Origin: Humibacter sp049446075
GTDB lineage: Bacteria > Actinomycetota > Actinomycetes > Actinomycetales > Microbacteriaceae
DNA: 64,000 bases
NCBI RefSeq assembly: GCF_049446075.1
Contig: NZ_JBMSEB010000001.1
Location: forward strand, 248,001-312,000
Direction: 5' to 3'
Shown: piece by piece, positions 32,344 through 42,065 of the stretch
Numbering within the stretch: position 1 is the first letter of the stretch
How the letters are laid out: every line of letters starts with the position of its first letter
Made by a program: the position numbers and the translations under genes
Notes under the pieces: generated by a model
What the model saw: the letters and a program-made list of their open reading frames with translations, nothing else
Databases searched by the model: none
What the model was told of the DNA's origin: nothing

Positions 32344-35300
32344 CGGTCACCTCCAAGATTCTGTTCCACACGATGTCGCCGTCGGGGTCGAGCCCCTCGT
32401 CGACGGCGTTCTTACGGGTCTCGAGCACTGCCGCGTAGTCCCGCGGCAGCACCTTGGTGAAGCGAGCGGATGCCGCTTCGAGGTCGGTCAACAGCCCCTT
32501 CGCCACGGCCGAGTCGGTCTCGGCGACGTGCTGTTCGAGTAGGTCGCGCACGATCTCGATGTCGCCACTGCCCAGGGCCGACAGCTCGAGCTCGCCGCTG
32601 GTCAGCGCGTCGCGGTTCACGCGCTCCTCTCGCAGGTCGAGCACATACGCGGTGCCGCCCGACATCCCGGCGCCGAGGTTGCGTCCCGTGGTGCCGAGAA
32701 TGAGTGCGAGACCGCCCGTCATGTATTCGAGTGCGTGATCACCGACACCCTCGACGACGGCCGTTGCTCCCGAGTTGCGCACCAGGAAACGTTCACCCAC
32801 TGTTCCGCGGATGAACATGCTGCCCTGCGTGGCTCCGTATCCGATGACGTTGCCCGCGATGACGTTGCGCTCCGCGGGGAACACGCTCGTGCGGTCGGGC
32901 CGAACGACGATGCGTCCGCCGGAGAGGCCCTTGCCGACGTAGTCGTTCGAGTCGCCCTCCAGTCGCAGGGTGATGCCGCTAGGCAGGAACGCACCGAGGG
33001 ACTGGCCGGCCGAACCGGTCAGAGTCACGTCGATCGAGCCGTCAGGCAGCCCGTGCTCGCCGTGGCGCACCGTCACCTCGTGACCGAGCAGGGTGCCGAC
33101 GGCACGCTCGGTGTTGCGGATCGGGAGGGAGATCTCCAGGCGCCCGCCGTGCTCGAGCACGCTCGCCGCACGCTCGATGAGCTGGTTGTCGAAGTGCTTC
33201 TCGATCTCGTGGTTCTGGTTTCTACGGTGGCTGCGCGGGGCATCCTCAGGGAACTCAGGTCCGTGCAGCACGGGCGCGAGGTCGAGCCCCGAGGCCTTCC
33301 AGTGCTCGATCGCACGGTCCGCATCGAGAAGCTCGGCGTGGCCGACGGCTTCTTCGATCGAACGGAATCCGAGTTCGGCCAGGTACTCTCGCACCTCTTC
33401 CGCGATGAATTCGAAGAAGTTGACGACGAACTCCGGCTTGCCGCTGAACCTGCTGCGCAGCACGGGGTTCTGGGTCGCCACGCCGACCGGGCACGTGTCG
33501 AGGTGGCAGACGCGCATCATGACGCACCCAGAGACCACGAGTGGCGCCGTGGCGAAGCCGAACTCCTCTGCGCCAAGAAGAGCGCCGACGATCACGTCGC
33601 GTCCGGTCTTGAGCTGGCCGTCGACCTGCACGACGACCCGGTCGCGCATACCGTTGAGCATGAGCGTCTGCTGCGTCTCTGCGAGACCCAGCTCCCATGG
33701 CGTTCCGGCGTGCTTCAGCGAGTTGAGGGGGCTCGCGCCCGTTCCGCCGTCGTGTCCGGAGACCAGGATGACGTCGGCCAGAGCCTTCGCAGTACCCGCG
33801 GCGACCGCACCGATGCCCGTCTCGCTCACGAGCTTGACGTGCACCCGTGCTTCAGGGTTGGCCCGCTTGAGGTCGTAGATGAGCTGTTTCAGATCTTCGA
33901 TCGAGTAGATGTCGTGGTGCGGGGGCGGCGAGATCAGTCCGACGCCCGCCGTCGCATGCCTGGTCCGCGCAACCCACGGGTACACCTTGGTGGGTGGCAG
34001 CTGGCCGCCCTCGCCGGGCTTCGCGCCCTGCGCGAGCTTGATCTGCAGGTCGGTCGCGTGCGTCAGGTACATGCTCGTCACACCGAAACGTCCAGACGCC
34101 ACCTGCTTGATGGCGCTGCGTCGTTCGGGGTCGAGCAGGCGGTCGATGTCCTCGCCGCCCTCACCCGTGTTCGACTTGCCGCCGAGCCGGTTCATCGCGA
34201 TGGCCAGCGTCTCGTGCGCCTCCCGCGAGATGGAGCCGTAGCTCATCGCACCCGTGGAGAACCGCTTCACGATCGATGAGACCGGCTCGACCTCGTCGAG
34301 CGGCACGGGCGGACGGATGCCCTTGCGCAGCGCGAACATGCCTCGCAGCGTCATGAGCTGCTCGGCCTGGTCGTCCACGAGCTTCGTGTACTGCCGGAAG
34401 ACGTCGTACCTGCGCGTGCGCGTCGAATGCTGCAGCCGGAACACGGTCTCCGGGTTGAACAGGTGCGGTGCGCCGTCGCGACGGTACTGGTACTCGCCGC
34501 CCGTCGCCAGGCGCTCGTGCGCAAGTGCTGCGCCTTCCTCCGGGTACGCCGCACGGTGCCGAGCGCGGCTCTCGGCCGAGATGACCTCGATGCCGACGCC
34601 GCCCAGCTTCGAGCTGGTGCCCGTGAAGTACTTGTCGACGAATCCCTGCGACAGCCCGATCGCCTCGAACGCCTGAGCGCCCGCGTACGACGACACCGTC
34701 GAGATGCCCATCTTCGACATGATCTTCAGCACGCCCTTGCCGAGAGCCTTGATCAGATTCCGCACGGCCTTTTCGCTCGAGATGCCCGTGATCATGCCGC
34801 TGCGCACGAGGTCTTCGCACGTCTCCATGGCCAGGTACGGGTTCACGGCGCTCGCGCCGTAGCCGATCAGCAGCGCGACGTGGTGCACCTCGCGCACGTC
34901 GCCCGCCTCGACCACGATGCCGACCTTGAGGCGGTCCTCGGTGCGGATGAGGTGGTGGTGCACGGCTGAGAGCATCAGCAGAGAAGGAATGGGAGCGAGC
35001 TCGCGCGTCGAGTCCCTGTCGCTGAGCACGATGAACTTCGCACCCTCGGCGATCGCCTGGCTCACCTCGTCGCACATGGCTTCGAGGCGGCGCTCCATGG
35101 CGTCCTCGCCCGCATCGGCCCGGTACAGTCCGTGGACGGTCACGGTCGTACGGCTGCCTGGCAGCGGGTCGACGTGTTGGATCTTCGCCAGCTCGTCGTT
35201 GTCGATGACCGGAAAGTCCAGCACGACCTGATGCGTGTGCTCAGGCGTCGGCTCCAGGAGGTTGCGCTCAGGGCCCAGGCCCAGGCTCAAGGAGGTGACG

Positions 35301-36979
35301 ACCTCCTCGCGGATGGAATCCAGCGGCGGGTTCGTCACCTGGGCGAACTGCTGGGTGAAGTAGTCGAAGAGCAGGCGCGGCCGCTTGGACAGCACCGCGA
35401 TGGGCGTGTCCGATCCCATGGCTCCGAGCGGCTCAGCACCGGTCTTCGCCATCGGAGTGAGCAGGATGCGCACCTCTTCTTCCGTGTAGCCGAACGTGCG
35501 CTGACGCCTGGTCACGGAGGCCGGAGTGTGCACGATGTGCTCGCGCTCCGGGAGGTCCTTGAGGTTGATGCGGCCGGCATCCAGCCATTCGCCGTACGGC
35601 TCGGCGGCGGCCAGCGACGACTTGATCTCGTCGTCTTCGATGAGACGGCCCTCGACGGTGTCGACGAGGAACATCTTGCCTGGACGCAGCCGTCCCTTGC
35701 GCACGACATGGCTCGGGTCGATATCGAGCACTCCGGTCTCGCTGCCCAGTACAACGAGGCCGTCGTCGGTGATCAGGTAGCGGCCGGGGCGCAGGCCGTT
35801 GCGGTCCAGCGTGGCGCCGACGAGCGAGCCGTCGGTGAACACGAGTGCGGCCGGGCCGTCCCACGGCTCCATGAGCATCGAGTGGTACTCGTAGAACGCG
35901 CGCCTGGCCGGGTCGATCTCGGTCTGCTTCTCCCACGCCTCCGGCACCATCATCATGACGGCGTGCGGGAGCGACCGGCCGCTGAGCGTGAGCAACTCGA
36001 CGACTTCGTCGAAGGATGCCGAGTCGCTGGCTCCGGGCGTGACGATCGGGTAGAGCGGCTTCAGGTCGCCGAGCAACTCGCTGTGCAACTGGGACTGCCG
36101 TGCGCGCATCCAGTTGCGGTTGCCCTGCACGGTGTTGATCTCGCCGTTGTGCGCGATCATGCGGAACGGCTGAGCGAGCGGCCACGACGGGAACGTGTTC
36201 GTCGAGTACCTGGAGTGCACGAGAGCGAGCTTCGAGGCGAACCGCTCGTCGGAGAGGTCCGGGTAGAACGGCTCGAGCTGGAGCGTCGTCACCATGCCCT
36301 TGTAGACGAGCGTGCGCGCGGACAGCGACGCGAAGTACACGTCGAGCTCCCGTTCGACACGCTTGCGCAGCCGGAACGTGAGCCGGTCGAGGGCGATACC
36401 CGAAAGGGGTGCTCCGTTCTCGCCTGTGCGCTCGGTGTCGACGTAGAGCTGCTCGATGGCGGGCATTGCGTCGCGTGCGAGCGTGCCGATCTCGTCCGGG
36501 CGCACCGGTACGGCGCGCCAACCGAGAACCCGGAGGCCTTCTTCATCAGCGATCTGCTCGATGACCGACTTCACGGATGCCCGCTGCGGCTCGTCGAGCG
36601 GAAGGAACGCGTTGCCGACGGCGTACCTTCCCACCTGCGGGAGCGGGAAGTCCACGACCTCGCGCAGGAAGGCATCCGGGATCTGGGTGAGGATGCCGGC
36701 ACCGTCGCCTGTGCCTGCGTCGGAGCCGACCGCTCCCCTGTGCTCGAGATGACGGAGAGCGCCGAGCGCGTTGTCGATGATGTCGTGACCGGCGGTGCCG
36801 CGCAGCGTCGCCACCATGGCGAGACCGCACGCGTCGCGCTCGGCGCTCGGGTCATAGAGGCCCTGGGCTTGCGGAACGCTGCTGAAGCGGGAGAACGGAG
36901 AGCTGTTCTTGGCGCGCTCGGGCGCCACACCGCGCTGCGTCGTTCCAGCGCCCTGTGGTGACTTCGGGCTCGGTGCCAT
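32336..36979 (-). CDS. gltB: Glutamate synthase (NADPH) large subunit
   Basis: A 1547-residue enzyme making two glutamates from glutamine and 2-oxoglutarate. Amidotransferase domain at the N-terminus with the nucleophile Cys51 in ERDACGLAMVATL; the 50 residues before it look like a cleaved propeptide. HLEHRGAVGSDAGTGDGAG follows. The FMN/synthase domain contains SGHDGGTGASPLNSLKHAG and the 3Fe-4S motif CVMMRVCHLDTCPVG; the C-terminal beta-helix is rich in Gly (GGRIVVRPDR, GGTAYVLDLREERVNRD). ATG at 36979 has GAGGA 8 nt upstream. A TAGAAT box at 37044-37039 suggests its own promoter besides read-through from lgt. Confidence 0.97.
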   Translation of the reverse strand: MAPSPKSPQGAGTTQRGVAPERAKNSSPFSRFSSVPQAQGLYDPSAERDACGLAMVATLRGTAGHDIIDNALGALRHLEHRGAVGSDAGTGDGAGILTQIPDAFLREVVDFPLPQVGRYAVGNAFLPLDEPQRASVKSVIEQIADEEGLRVLGWRAVPVRPDEIGTLARDAMPAIEQLYVDTERTGENGAPLSGIALDRLTFRLRKRVERELDVYFASLSARTLVYKGMVTTLQLEPFYPDLSDERFASKLALVHSRYSTNTFPSWPLAQPFRMIAHNGEINTVQGNRNWMRARQSQLHSELLGDLKPLYPIVTPGASDSASFDEVVELLTLSGRSLPHAVMMMVPEAWEKQTEIDPARRAFYEYHSMLMEPWDGPAALVFTDGSLVGATLDRNGLRPGRYLITDDGLVVLGSETGVLDIDPSHVVRKGRLRPGKMFLVDTVEGRLIEDDEIKSSLAAAEPYGEWLDAGRINLKDLPEREHIVHTPASVTRRQRTFGYTEEEVRILLTPMAKTGAEPLGAMGSDTPIAVLSKRPRLLFDYFTQQFAQVTNPPLDSIREEVVTSLSLGLGPERNLLEPTPEHTHQVVLDFPVIDNDELAKIQHVDPLPGSRTTVTVHGLYRADAGEDAMERRLEAMCDEVSQAIAEGAKFIVLSDRDSTRELAPIPSLLMLSAVHHHLIRTEDRLKVGIVVEAGDVREVHHVALLIGYGASAVNPYLAMETCEDLVRSGMITGISSEKAVRNLIKALGKGVLKIMSKMGISTVSSYAGAQAFEAIGLSQGFVDKYFTGTSSKLGGVGIEVISAESRARHRAAYPEEGAALAHERLATGGEYQYRRDGAPHLFNPETVFRLQHSTRTRRYDVFRQYTKLVDDQAEQLMTLRGMFALRKGIRPPVPLDEVEPVSSIVKRFSTGAMSYGSISREAHETLAIAMNRLGGKSNTGEGGEDIDRLLDPERRSAIKQVASGRFGVTSMYLTHATDLQIKLAQGAKPGEGGQLPPTKVYPWVARTRHATAGVGLISPPPHHDIYSIEDLKQLIYDLKRANPEARVHVKLVSETGIGAVAAGTAKALADVILVSGHDGGTGASPLNSLKHAGTPWELGLAETQQTLMLNGMRDRVVVQVDGQLKTGRDVIVGALLGAEEFGFATAPLVVSGCVMMRVCHLDTCPVGVATQNPVLRSRFSGKPEFVVNFFEFIAEEVREYLAELGFRSIEEAVGHAELLDADRAIEHWKASGLDLAPVLHGPEFPEDAPRSHRRNQNHEIEKHFDNQLIERAASVLEHGGRLEISLPIRNTERAVGTLLGHEVTVRHGEHGLPDGSIDVTLTGSAGQSLGAFLPSGITLRLEGDSNDYVGKGLSGGRIVVRPDRTSVFPAERNVIAGNVIGYGATQGSMFIRGTVGERFLVRNSGATAVVEGVGDHALEYMTGGLALILGTTGRNLGAGMSGGTAYVLDLREERVNRDALTSGELELSALGSGDIEIVRDLLEQHVAETDSAVAKGLLTDLEAASARFTKVLPRDYAAVLETRKNAVDEGLDPDGDIVWNRILEVTGG

Positions 36980-37038
36980 GGGTACCGTCCTCACATCGAT
37001 CGGGGAGCGGGACGACGTCGGCCCGTGGACAGGGAGGG

Positions 37039-37044
37039 ATTCTA
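37039..37044 (-). promoter_or_regulatory. Candidate gltB -10 box (TAGAAT)
   Basis: TAGAAT on the minus strand about 60 nt before the gltB ATG, in the 156-bp gap after lgt. No convincing -35 box. If used, gltBD could be expressed apart from the his-trp genes. Confidence 0.4.
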
Positions 37045-37135
37045 TTGTCGTCCGCCTGATGGTGGGGAGACGTACGAAGAACGTGAACTGCCGAGTGTGC
37101 CGTGATGCGGCGGGAGTCAGTTGCTGGACTGGTGT

Positions 37136-38134
37136 TCAGGCCCGGCCGGCAGAGCTTGTGGCTTCGGCCTCGGCTTCACTCGATTCGCTCGTCATGGAGG
37201 CGTCGTCATCGACGTTGCCCTCGTCATCCGAATCGGTGTCGAACGATTCTACCGCGTCATCCGAGCGCTTCCATTCACGGCCGGGGAGGTACACGCTCGT
37301 CTCGACGCCCGGGTGTCTGCGCGACTGAACGACGAACAGCACGACTCCGAGCACGAATGCCAGGATCGCCGCCCAGACGTTGAACGGGATGCCGACGATC
37401 GAGTACTCGCTCGGGTCGATTCGGATCGACTCGAGATAGCTGCGGCCGAGTCCGTACCACATGAGATATCCGGCGAACATCTTGCCCCAGCGCCAGCCGA
37501 ACCGCTTCTCGAGCGTGACGAGCACGATCACGCCGATCACGTTCCAGATGATCTCGTAGAGGAAGAGCGGCTGGAACACGGTGCCGTCCGGAAGTCCCGT
37601 CGGATAGGCGGCGTTAGTGCTCTCGATCTGCAGGCCCCACGGCAGATTCGTCGGCAGGCCGTACAGCTCGTGGTTCACGTAGTTGCCGAGGCGGCCGATG
37701 GCCTGCGCGAGCAGGAGGCCGGGGGCCAGGGCATCGGCGAACGAGAGGAAGCGCACGCCCGTCTGCCTGCTGGCGAAGTAGGCACCGATCGCACCGCCGA
37801 GGAGCGACCCGAAGATGGCGTTGCCGCCCTCCCAGATGAACAGCACGCGCCACGGGTTCGCGCCCGGGTAGAAGAAGTCGTTCGGGTGCGTCACGACGTG
37901 GTACAGGCGCGCACCGATGAGGCCGAGAACGACACCCCAGATCAGGAAGTCGATGGCGACACCCGGCTCGCCCCCGCGCTTCGTGAGGCGGCGGGACGTC
38001 CACAGGGTGGCGATGATGATGCCGACCAGGATGATCAGCGCGTAGGTGCGGATGTCCCAGTGCAGACCGAAGAGGTCGATCGGGATCGACTGCCATGCCG
38101 GCGGCGGGCTCGGAATGCTGAGCGGTGCGATCAC
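37136..38134 (-). CDS. lgt: Prolipoprotein diacylglyceryl transferase
   Basis: A 332-residue membrane enzyme that attaches diacylglycerol to the lipobox Cys of prelipoproteins. Seven hydrophobic helices; the signature GRLGNYVNHELYGLPTNLPW is intact, with IGARLYHVVTHPNDFF earlier and YLMWYGLGRSYLESIRIDP later. The C-terminal 60 residues (SDDAVESFDTDSDDEGNVDD) are an acidic cytoplasmic tail typical of actinobacterial Lgt. GTG at 38134 begins the conserved N-terminus (VIAPLSIPSPPPAWQ), with AAAGGGA upstream. It lies between trpA and gltB, its usual place in this order, although unrelated to amino acid synthesis. Confidence 0.96.
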   Translation of the reverse strand: MIAPLSIPSPPPAWQSIPIDLFGLHWDIRTYALIILVGIIIATLWTSRRLTKRGGEPGVAIDFLIWGVVLGLIGARLYHVVTHPNDFFYPGANPWRVLFIWEGGNAIFGSLLGGAIGAYFASRQTGVRFLSFADALAPGLLLAQAIGRLGNYVNHELYGLPTNLPWGLQIESTNAAYPTGLPDGTVFQPLFLYEIIWNVIGVIVLVTLEKRFGWRWGKMFAGYLMWYGLGRSYLESIRIDPSEYSIVGIPFNVWAAILAFVLGVVLFVVQSRRHPGVETSVYLPGREWKRSDDAVESFDTDSDDEGNVDDDASMTSESSEAEAEATSSAGRA

Positions 38135-38255
38135 CTGTCGGGTTCCCTTTCGTTCAGACGACGTGCGTCGTCCGTTGCACATGCGCGCGGCCGCGCTCTG
38201 GGCGGCACGGCCAACCTAGTCTAAGAGATCGTGTGCCCTGCGCCGGTTCGCCGGC

Positions 38256-39056
38256 TCAGGCCGCAGCACCCTCGGCGAGGCTCCGCGCCGTGGCGGCGAC
38301 TCCTGCCACTCCGCCGTCGGCGAGGGCGTGTACGAGCGCCGACCCGACGATGGCGCCGTCGGCGTAACCGAGCACCTCCTGCACCTGGTCACCGGTGGAA
38401 ATGCCGATGCCGACGCACGCCACTTCCGCCCCCGCCGCGCGCAGCCGGGAGACGAGCGTGCGCGCCGCCGCGTCCACGTCGGCCCGCTCCCCCGTGATGC
38501 CCATGGTCGAAACCGCGTAGACGAAGCCGCGCGAGGCATCCGCTGCCATGCGCAGACGCTCGTCGGTGGACGTGGGAGCTGCGAGGAACACGCGGTCGAG
38601 ACCTGTGCGATCGCTGGCGGTGATCCAGGCCGCCGCGGAGTCGGGCGTGATGTCGGGCGTGATGAGGCCGCTCCCACCCGCCGCGGCCAGCTCGTCTGCG
38701 AACCGGTCGACGCCGAACTGCACGACGGGGTTCCAGTAGGTCATGACGAGAGCAGGCACGTCGACCCGCGACCGGATCTCGCGCACGGCTGCGAAGACGT
38801 CGCGCACCCGGAATCCGTTCTGCAGCGCCGTCTGCGTCGCTGCCTGGATGACCGGCCCATCCATCACTGGATCGGAGTACGGCAGGCCGAGCTCGAGCAC
38901 GTCGGCGCCGTTCTCGGCGAGAGCGACCGCCGCGTCGATGCTCGTCGCAAGGTCGGGGAAGCCGACCGGCAGGTATCCGATCAGGGCGCCTCGTCGTTGG
39001 GACGCGGCGGTCGCGATGGCCGTGCCGGCGTGCGGAACTGCCGACTCGTCGCTCAC
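38256..39056 (-). CDS. trpA: Tryptophan synthase alpha chain
   Basis: A 266-residue TIM-barrel enzyme that cleaves indole-3-glycerol phosphate to indole. Conserved features: ENGADVLELGLPYSDPVMDG with the catalytic Glu and Asp, TYWNPVVQFGVDRFADEL, and the phosphate-binding ACVGIGISTGDQVQEV. GTG at 39056 overlaps the trpB stop as GTGA, so it is translationally coupled to the beta chain with which it forms the complex. The longer frame upstream is a shadow of trpB. A 121-bp gap separates it from lgt. Confidence 0.96.
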   Translation of the reverse strand: MSDESAVPHAGTAIATAASQRRGALIGYLPVGFPDLATSIDAAVALAENGADVLELGLPYSDPVMDGPVIQAATQTALQNGFRVRDVFAAVREIRSRVDVPALVMTYWNPVVQFGVDRFADELAAAGGSGLITPDITPDSAAAWITASDRTGLDRVFLAAPTSTDERLRMAADASRGFVYAVSTMGITGERADVDAAARTLVSRLRAAGAEVACVGIGISTGDQVQEVLGYADGAIVGSALVHALADGGVAGVAATARSLAEGAAA

Positions 39057-40264
39057 TTCTGCCGGCCGTTCTGCTCCAGCAGGCCGAAGTACGCGCCAGC
39101 GGTCTCGACGTCCTTGTCGCCGCGACCTGACAGGTTCACCAGGATGAGGGCATCCGGACCCAGGCGCTTGCCGAGGTCGAGCGCGCCGGCGAGGGCGTGC
39201 GCGGATTCGATGGCGGGCAGGATGCCTTCTGTGCGGCTGAGCAGCCGGAACGCCTGCATCGCTTCGTCGTCCGTAATCGGCAGGTAGGTGGCGCGCCCGA
39301 TGTCGCGCAGCCAGGCGTGCTCCGGCCCGACCCCCGGGTAGTCCAGCCCCGCCGAGATCGAGTGCGACTCCATGGTCTGGCCGTCTTCGTCCTGCAGCAC
39401 GTACGTCTTCGTGCCGTGCAGGATGCCCGGTGTGCCCTGGCTCAGCGTCGCCCCGTGCTCGCCGCTCGCGATGCCGTGACCGCCCGGTTCGAAACCGTAG
39501 AGTGCCACGTCGGTGTCGTCGAGGAATGCGTGGAAGATTCCGATGGCGTTCGAGCCGCCGCCCACGCACGCGGCGACGGCGTCCGGCAGGCGCCCGGTGA
39601 GGTCGAGCACCTGCTGCCTTGCCTCCTCGCCGATGACCTTGTGGAAGTTGCGCACCATGGTCGGGAACGGATGCGGACCGTTGACCGTGCCGAGGAGGTA
39701 GTGCGTGGTGTCTGCGTTGGCGACCCAGTCGCGGAATGCCTCGTTGATGGCATCCTTCAGCGTGCGCGAACCCGTGGGGACGGGAATGACCTCGGCGCCG
39801 AGCAACCGCATGCGAGCAACGTTGAGCGCCTGCCGCTTGGTGTCGACCTCGCCCATGTAGATGGTGCACTGCATGCCGAAGAGGGCAGCGGCGGTGGCCG
39901 TGGCGACGCCGTGCTGACCCGCCCCGGTCTCGGCGATCAGCCGCGTCTTGCCGAGCCTGCGAACCAGCAGCGCCTGCCCCAGCACGTTGTTGATCTTGTG
40001 GGATCCGGTGTGGTTGAGGTCCTCCCGCTTGAGGATGACGCGGGCGCCCCCCGCGTGCTCGGCGAAGCGCGGCACCTCGGTGATGATGGACGGCCTGCCG
40101 GTGTAGGTGGCGTGCAGGCTCGCGAGCTCCTCGGCGAAGCCCGGGTCCTGTTGTGCCGCCTCATACTCGGCAGACAGCTCGTCGAGCGTCGCGATGAGGG
40201 ACTCCGGCATGTATCTGCCGCCGTAGTCGCCGAAGTCGGGACCGATCTGGTCGCGTAGGGCCAT
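39053..40264 (-). CDS. trpB: Tryptophan synthase beta chain
   Basis: A 403-residue PLP enzyme joining indole and serine. The PLP Lys is residue 90 in LKREDLNHTGSHKINNVLGQ; the phosphate cradle is CVGGGSNAIG; EPGGHGIASGEHGATLSQG and HSISAGLDYPGVGPEHAWL are further signatures of TrpB1. The ATG at 40264 has AAGGGAAG at good distance. A 61-bp gap separates it from trpC. There is no trpF in the cluster; actinobacteria generally use a HisA/TrpF bifunctional isomerase (PriA) instead. Confidence 0.97.
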   Translation of the reverse strand: MALRDQIGPDFGDYGGRYMPESLIATLDELSAEYEAAQQDPGFAEELASLHATYTGRPSIITEVPRFAEHAGGARVILKREDLNHTGSHKINNVLGQALLVRRLGKTRLIAETGAGQHGVATATAAALFGMQCTIYMGEVDTKRQALNVARMRLLGAEVIPVPTGSRTLKDAINEAFRDWVANADTTHYLLGTVNGPHPFPTMVRNFHKVIGEEARQQVLDLTGRLPDAVAACVGGGSNAIGIFHAFLDDTDVALYGFEPGGHGIASGEHGATLSQGTPGILHGTKTYVLQDEDGQTMESHSISAGLDYPGVGPEHAWLRDIGRATYLPITDDEAMQAFRLLSRTEGILPAIESAHALAGALDLGKRLGPDALILVNLSGRGDKDVETAGAYFGLLEQNGRQK

Positions 40265-40325
40265 GGTCACTTCCCTTGTGGGATGGGCCGGTCTGACGAC
40301 CGGCGGAATCGTTGTCTGGCCGTTC

Positions 40326-41099
40326 TCACACGGCGAGGAACTCGGCCAGCCGTGCCGTCGGATCGCCCGTGACGAGCGCCTCGCCGACGAGCACGACGTC
40401 TGCGCCGGCCTCGCGGTAGTGCGCGACGTCTGCTGGGCCGAGCACCGCGGACTCCGCCACCCGCGTAACGCCGGCGGGGATGCCGTCGGCAAGCGTGCCG
40501 AACAGGTCGCGGTCGAGCTCGAAGGTGTCGAGGTTGCGTGCGTTCACGCCCACGACGCTCGCCCCCGCATCGAGCGCCCGTGAGACTTCTTCTGCGGAGT
40601 GCGTCTCGACGAGGGCCGCCATGCCGAGTTGCGTGGCGAGCGTGTGCAGCGAGACGAGAGTCTGCTGGTCGAGCGCGGCGACGATGAGCAGCACGATGTC
40701 CGCTCCCGCCGCCCGTGCTTCGTACACCTGGTACGGATCGGCGATGAAGTCCTTGCGCAGCACCGGGATGCCGACGGCCTCCCGCACCGCGCGCAGATCG
40801 TCGAGAGACCCGAGGAACCTGCGCTGCTCGGTCAGCACGCTGATCGCACTTGCACCGCCCTGTTCGTACAGCGAAGCGAGCGCTGCCGGATCGGGGATCT
40901 CGGCAAGCCTGCCGCGCGACGGGCTTGCGCGCTTCACCTCCGCGATGATCTTCACTCGCTCGGCGGGCGCCAGTGCTGCGCGCGCAGCGAGCGGAGGCGC
41001 CGCCTGTTGCGCGGCCGCGGCGACGCGGTCGAGAGGCGTCGTCGCTGCGCGGGCACGGGCATCCTCGAGGGCGCCGCCGACGAGTTCGGCGAGCAGCAC
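40326..41099 (-). CDS. trpC: Indole-3-glycerol-phosphate synthase
   Basis: A 257-residue TIM-barrel enzyme that closes the indole ring. The opening KIIAEVKRASPSRGRLAEIP carries the catalytic Glu and Lys; EQGGASAISVLTEQRRFLGS, VLRKDFIADPYQVYEARAAG, and VVGVNARNLDTFELD follow; AESAVLGPADVAHYREAGAD holds the phosphate site. I start at the GTG at 41099, 4 nt after the stop of the HGxxPAAW gene; the residue sometimes read as an earlier start is a GTC codon. GAAGGG lies 11 nt upstream. Confidence 0.95.
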   Translation of the reverse strand: MLLAELVGGALEDARARAATTPLDRVAAAAQQAAPPLAARAALAPAERVKIIAEVKRASPSRGRLAEIPDPAALASLYEQGGASAISVLTEQRRFLGSLDDLRAVREAVGIPVLRKDFIADPYQVYEARAAGADIVLLIVAALDQQTLVSLHTLATQLGMAALVETHSAEEVSRALDAGASVVGVNARNLDTFELDRDLFGTLADGIPAGVTRVAESAVLGPADVAHYREAGADVVLVGEALVTGDPTARLAEFLAV

Positions 41100-41103
41100 G
41101 CGC

Positions 41104-41334
41104 TCAGTGACCCTTCGGGCGGTACTTCGGGCCGTTGGCGCCGTAACCGGCCTTGGACATGATCGCGCCCACGATGGGTCCGATGATGACGACCACGGCA
41201 CTGCCCACGACCACCCACGGCTGGTCGAACCAGAAGGCGAAAGCGCCGATGACGACGCCGATCAGCATGATGACCACAGCCGTCCATGCTGCAGGCGAAT
41301 GACCGTGGCCCGGCTCCGAGGACTCAGCGCTCAT
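41104..41334 (-). CDS. HGxxPAAW-family small membrane protein
   Basis: A 76-residue protein with the name-giving motif HGHSPAAWTAV near the N-terminus and two hydrophobic helices (about 19-38 and 43-62), then a basic tail (SKAGYGANGPKYRPKGH). The family is found in actinobacterial trp operons, always between the Trp-associated membrane protein and trpC, as here. Its role is unknown; a link to tryptophan transport or to the enzyme complex at the membrane is a guess. ATG at 41334, with GAAAGAGAG upstream. Confidence 0.92.
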   Translation of the reverse strand: MSAESSEPGHGHSPAAWTAVVIMLIGVVIGAFAFWFDQPWVVVGSAVVVIIGPIVGAIMSKAGYGANGPKYRPKGH

Positions 41335-41376
41335 GACTCTCTTTCGGTTCTTGCTGGTGGGATGCCTCAAGTCTAT

Positions 41377-42063
41377 CTATCGCGCGGTCGGGTCGTCGCC
41401 GCGGCTCAGGTCGTCCCAGTCATCGATCGCGGCATCGCGCGCGCGTGCCCGCTCGTCCACGGCCGAGGCCTGCTCTTCGCCCGGCGCGGCCTCCGCATCT
41501 CCCGGGGCTCGCGCCGCCGGGTCCGCTGCCGTCGCATCGGCCGTCGCAGCGTAGCGACGGGACGTCGCGGGCCAGAGGTGCGACGTCGCAGCGACCAGCA
41601 ACGCGGAGAGCGCGAGCGCGATGCCGCCGGCCAGCGCTATGTCGGGCCAAGGCGTGGCATCCGTGCGGGCGACGATGGCGCGCACACTGCTGTCGCCCGC
41701 GATGCCTGTCGCCTTGCTGATCACGGTGATGCCGGTGCCCACCGGGTCGGCGATGGCCGTGGCTGCAGAGCCGATGATGCCGATGGCCAGCACGAGCCCG
41801 AGAACGGCGAGTACGTAGCGCAACACCCGCCCAGCAAGGGCCAGGGCGCCGGCGAACGCAACTCCGGCCAGCGAGAGCGCCGCTATGGCCGGAGCGGCGG
41901 CTGAGCCGGTGACGGCAGGGGCTCCGGAGTGCCCTGCCGTCGTGGCGAGGTGCAGTGTGTACCAGGTCTGTGTGGATGCCGTCAGCACGAGGCCGCTCGC
42001 GAGCACCGCGAGAAGGATGGCCGAGTACTTGAGGCGGCCGCTGAGCGGGGAGGTGGTCGCCAT
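41377..42063 (-). CDS. Trp biosynthesis-associated membrane protein
   Basis: A 228-residue protein with four hydrophobic helices (about 13-31, 55-78, 80-102 and 140-160) and an Ala/Glu/Asp-rich C-terminal tail. The stretch LVLTASTQTWYTLHL after helix 1 (TxxQxWY) is the family signature of the Trp-operon-associated membrane proteins of actinobacteria. Function is not known. The ATG at 42063 comes 2 nt after the trpE stop, so it is coupled to trpE. A frame that continues upstream to 43017 is a trpE shadow. Confidence 0.9.
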   Translation of the reverse strand: MATTSPLSGRLKYSAILLAVLASGLVLTASTQTWYTLHLATTAGHSGAPAVTGSAAAPAIAALSLAGVAFAGALALAGRVLRYVLAVLGLVLAIGIIGSAATAIADPVGTGITVISKATGIAGDSSVRAIVARTDATPWPDIALAGGIALALSALLVAATSHLWPATSRRYAATADATAADPAARAPGDAEAAPGEEQASAVDERARARDAAIDDWDDLSRGDDPTAR

Positions 42064-42065
42064 GC

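Noticed and set aside
35132..36961. Long plus-strand frame opposite gltB
   Set aside because: Arg/Val/His/Leu-rich translation typical of antisense GC3 shadow; gltB has all its motifs on the minus strand.
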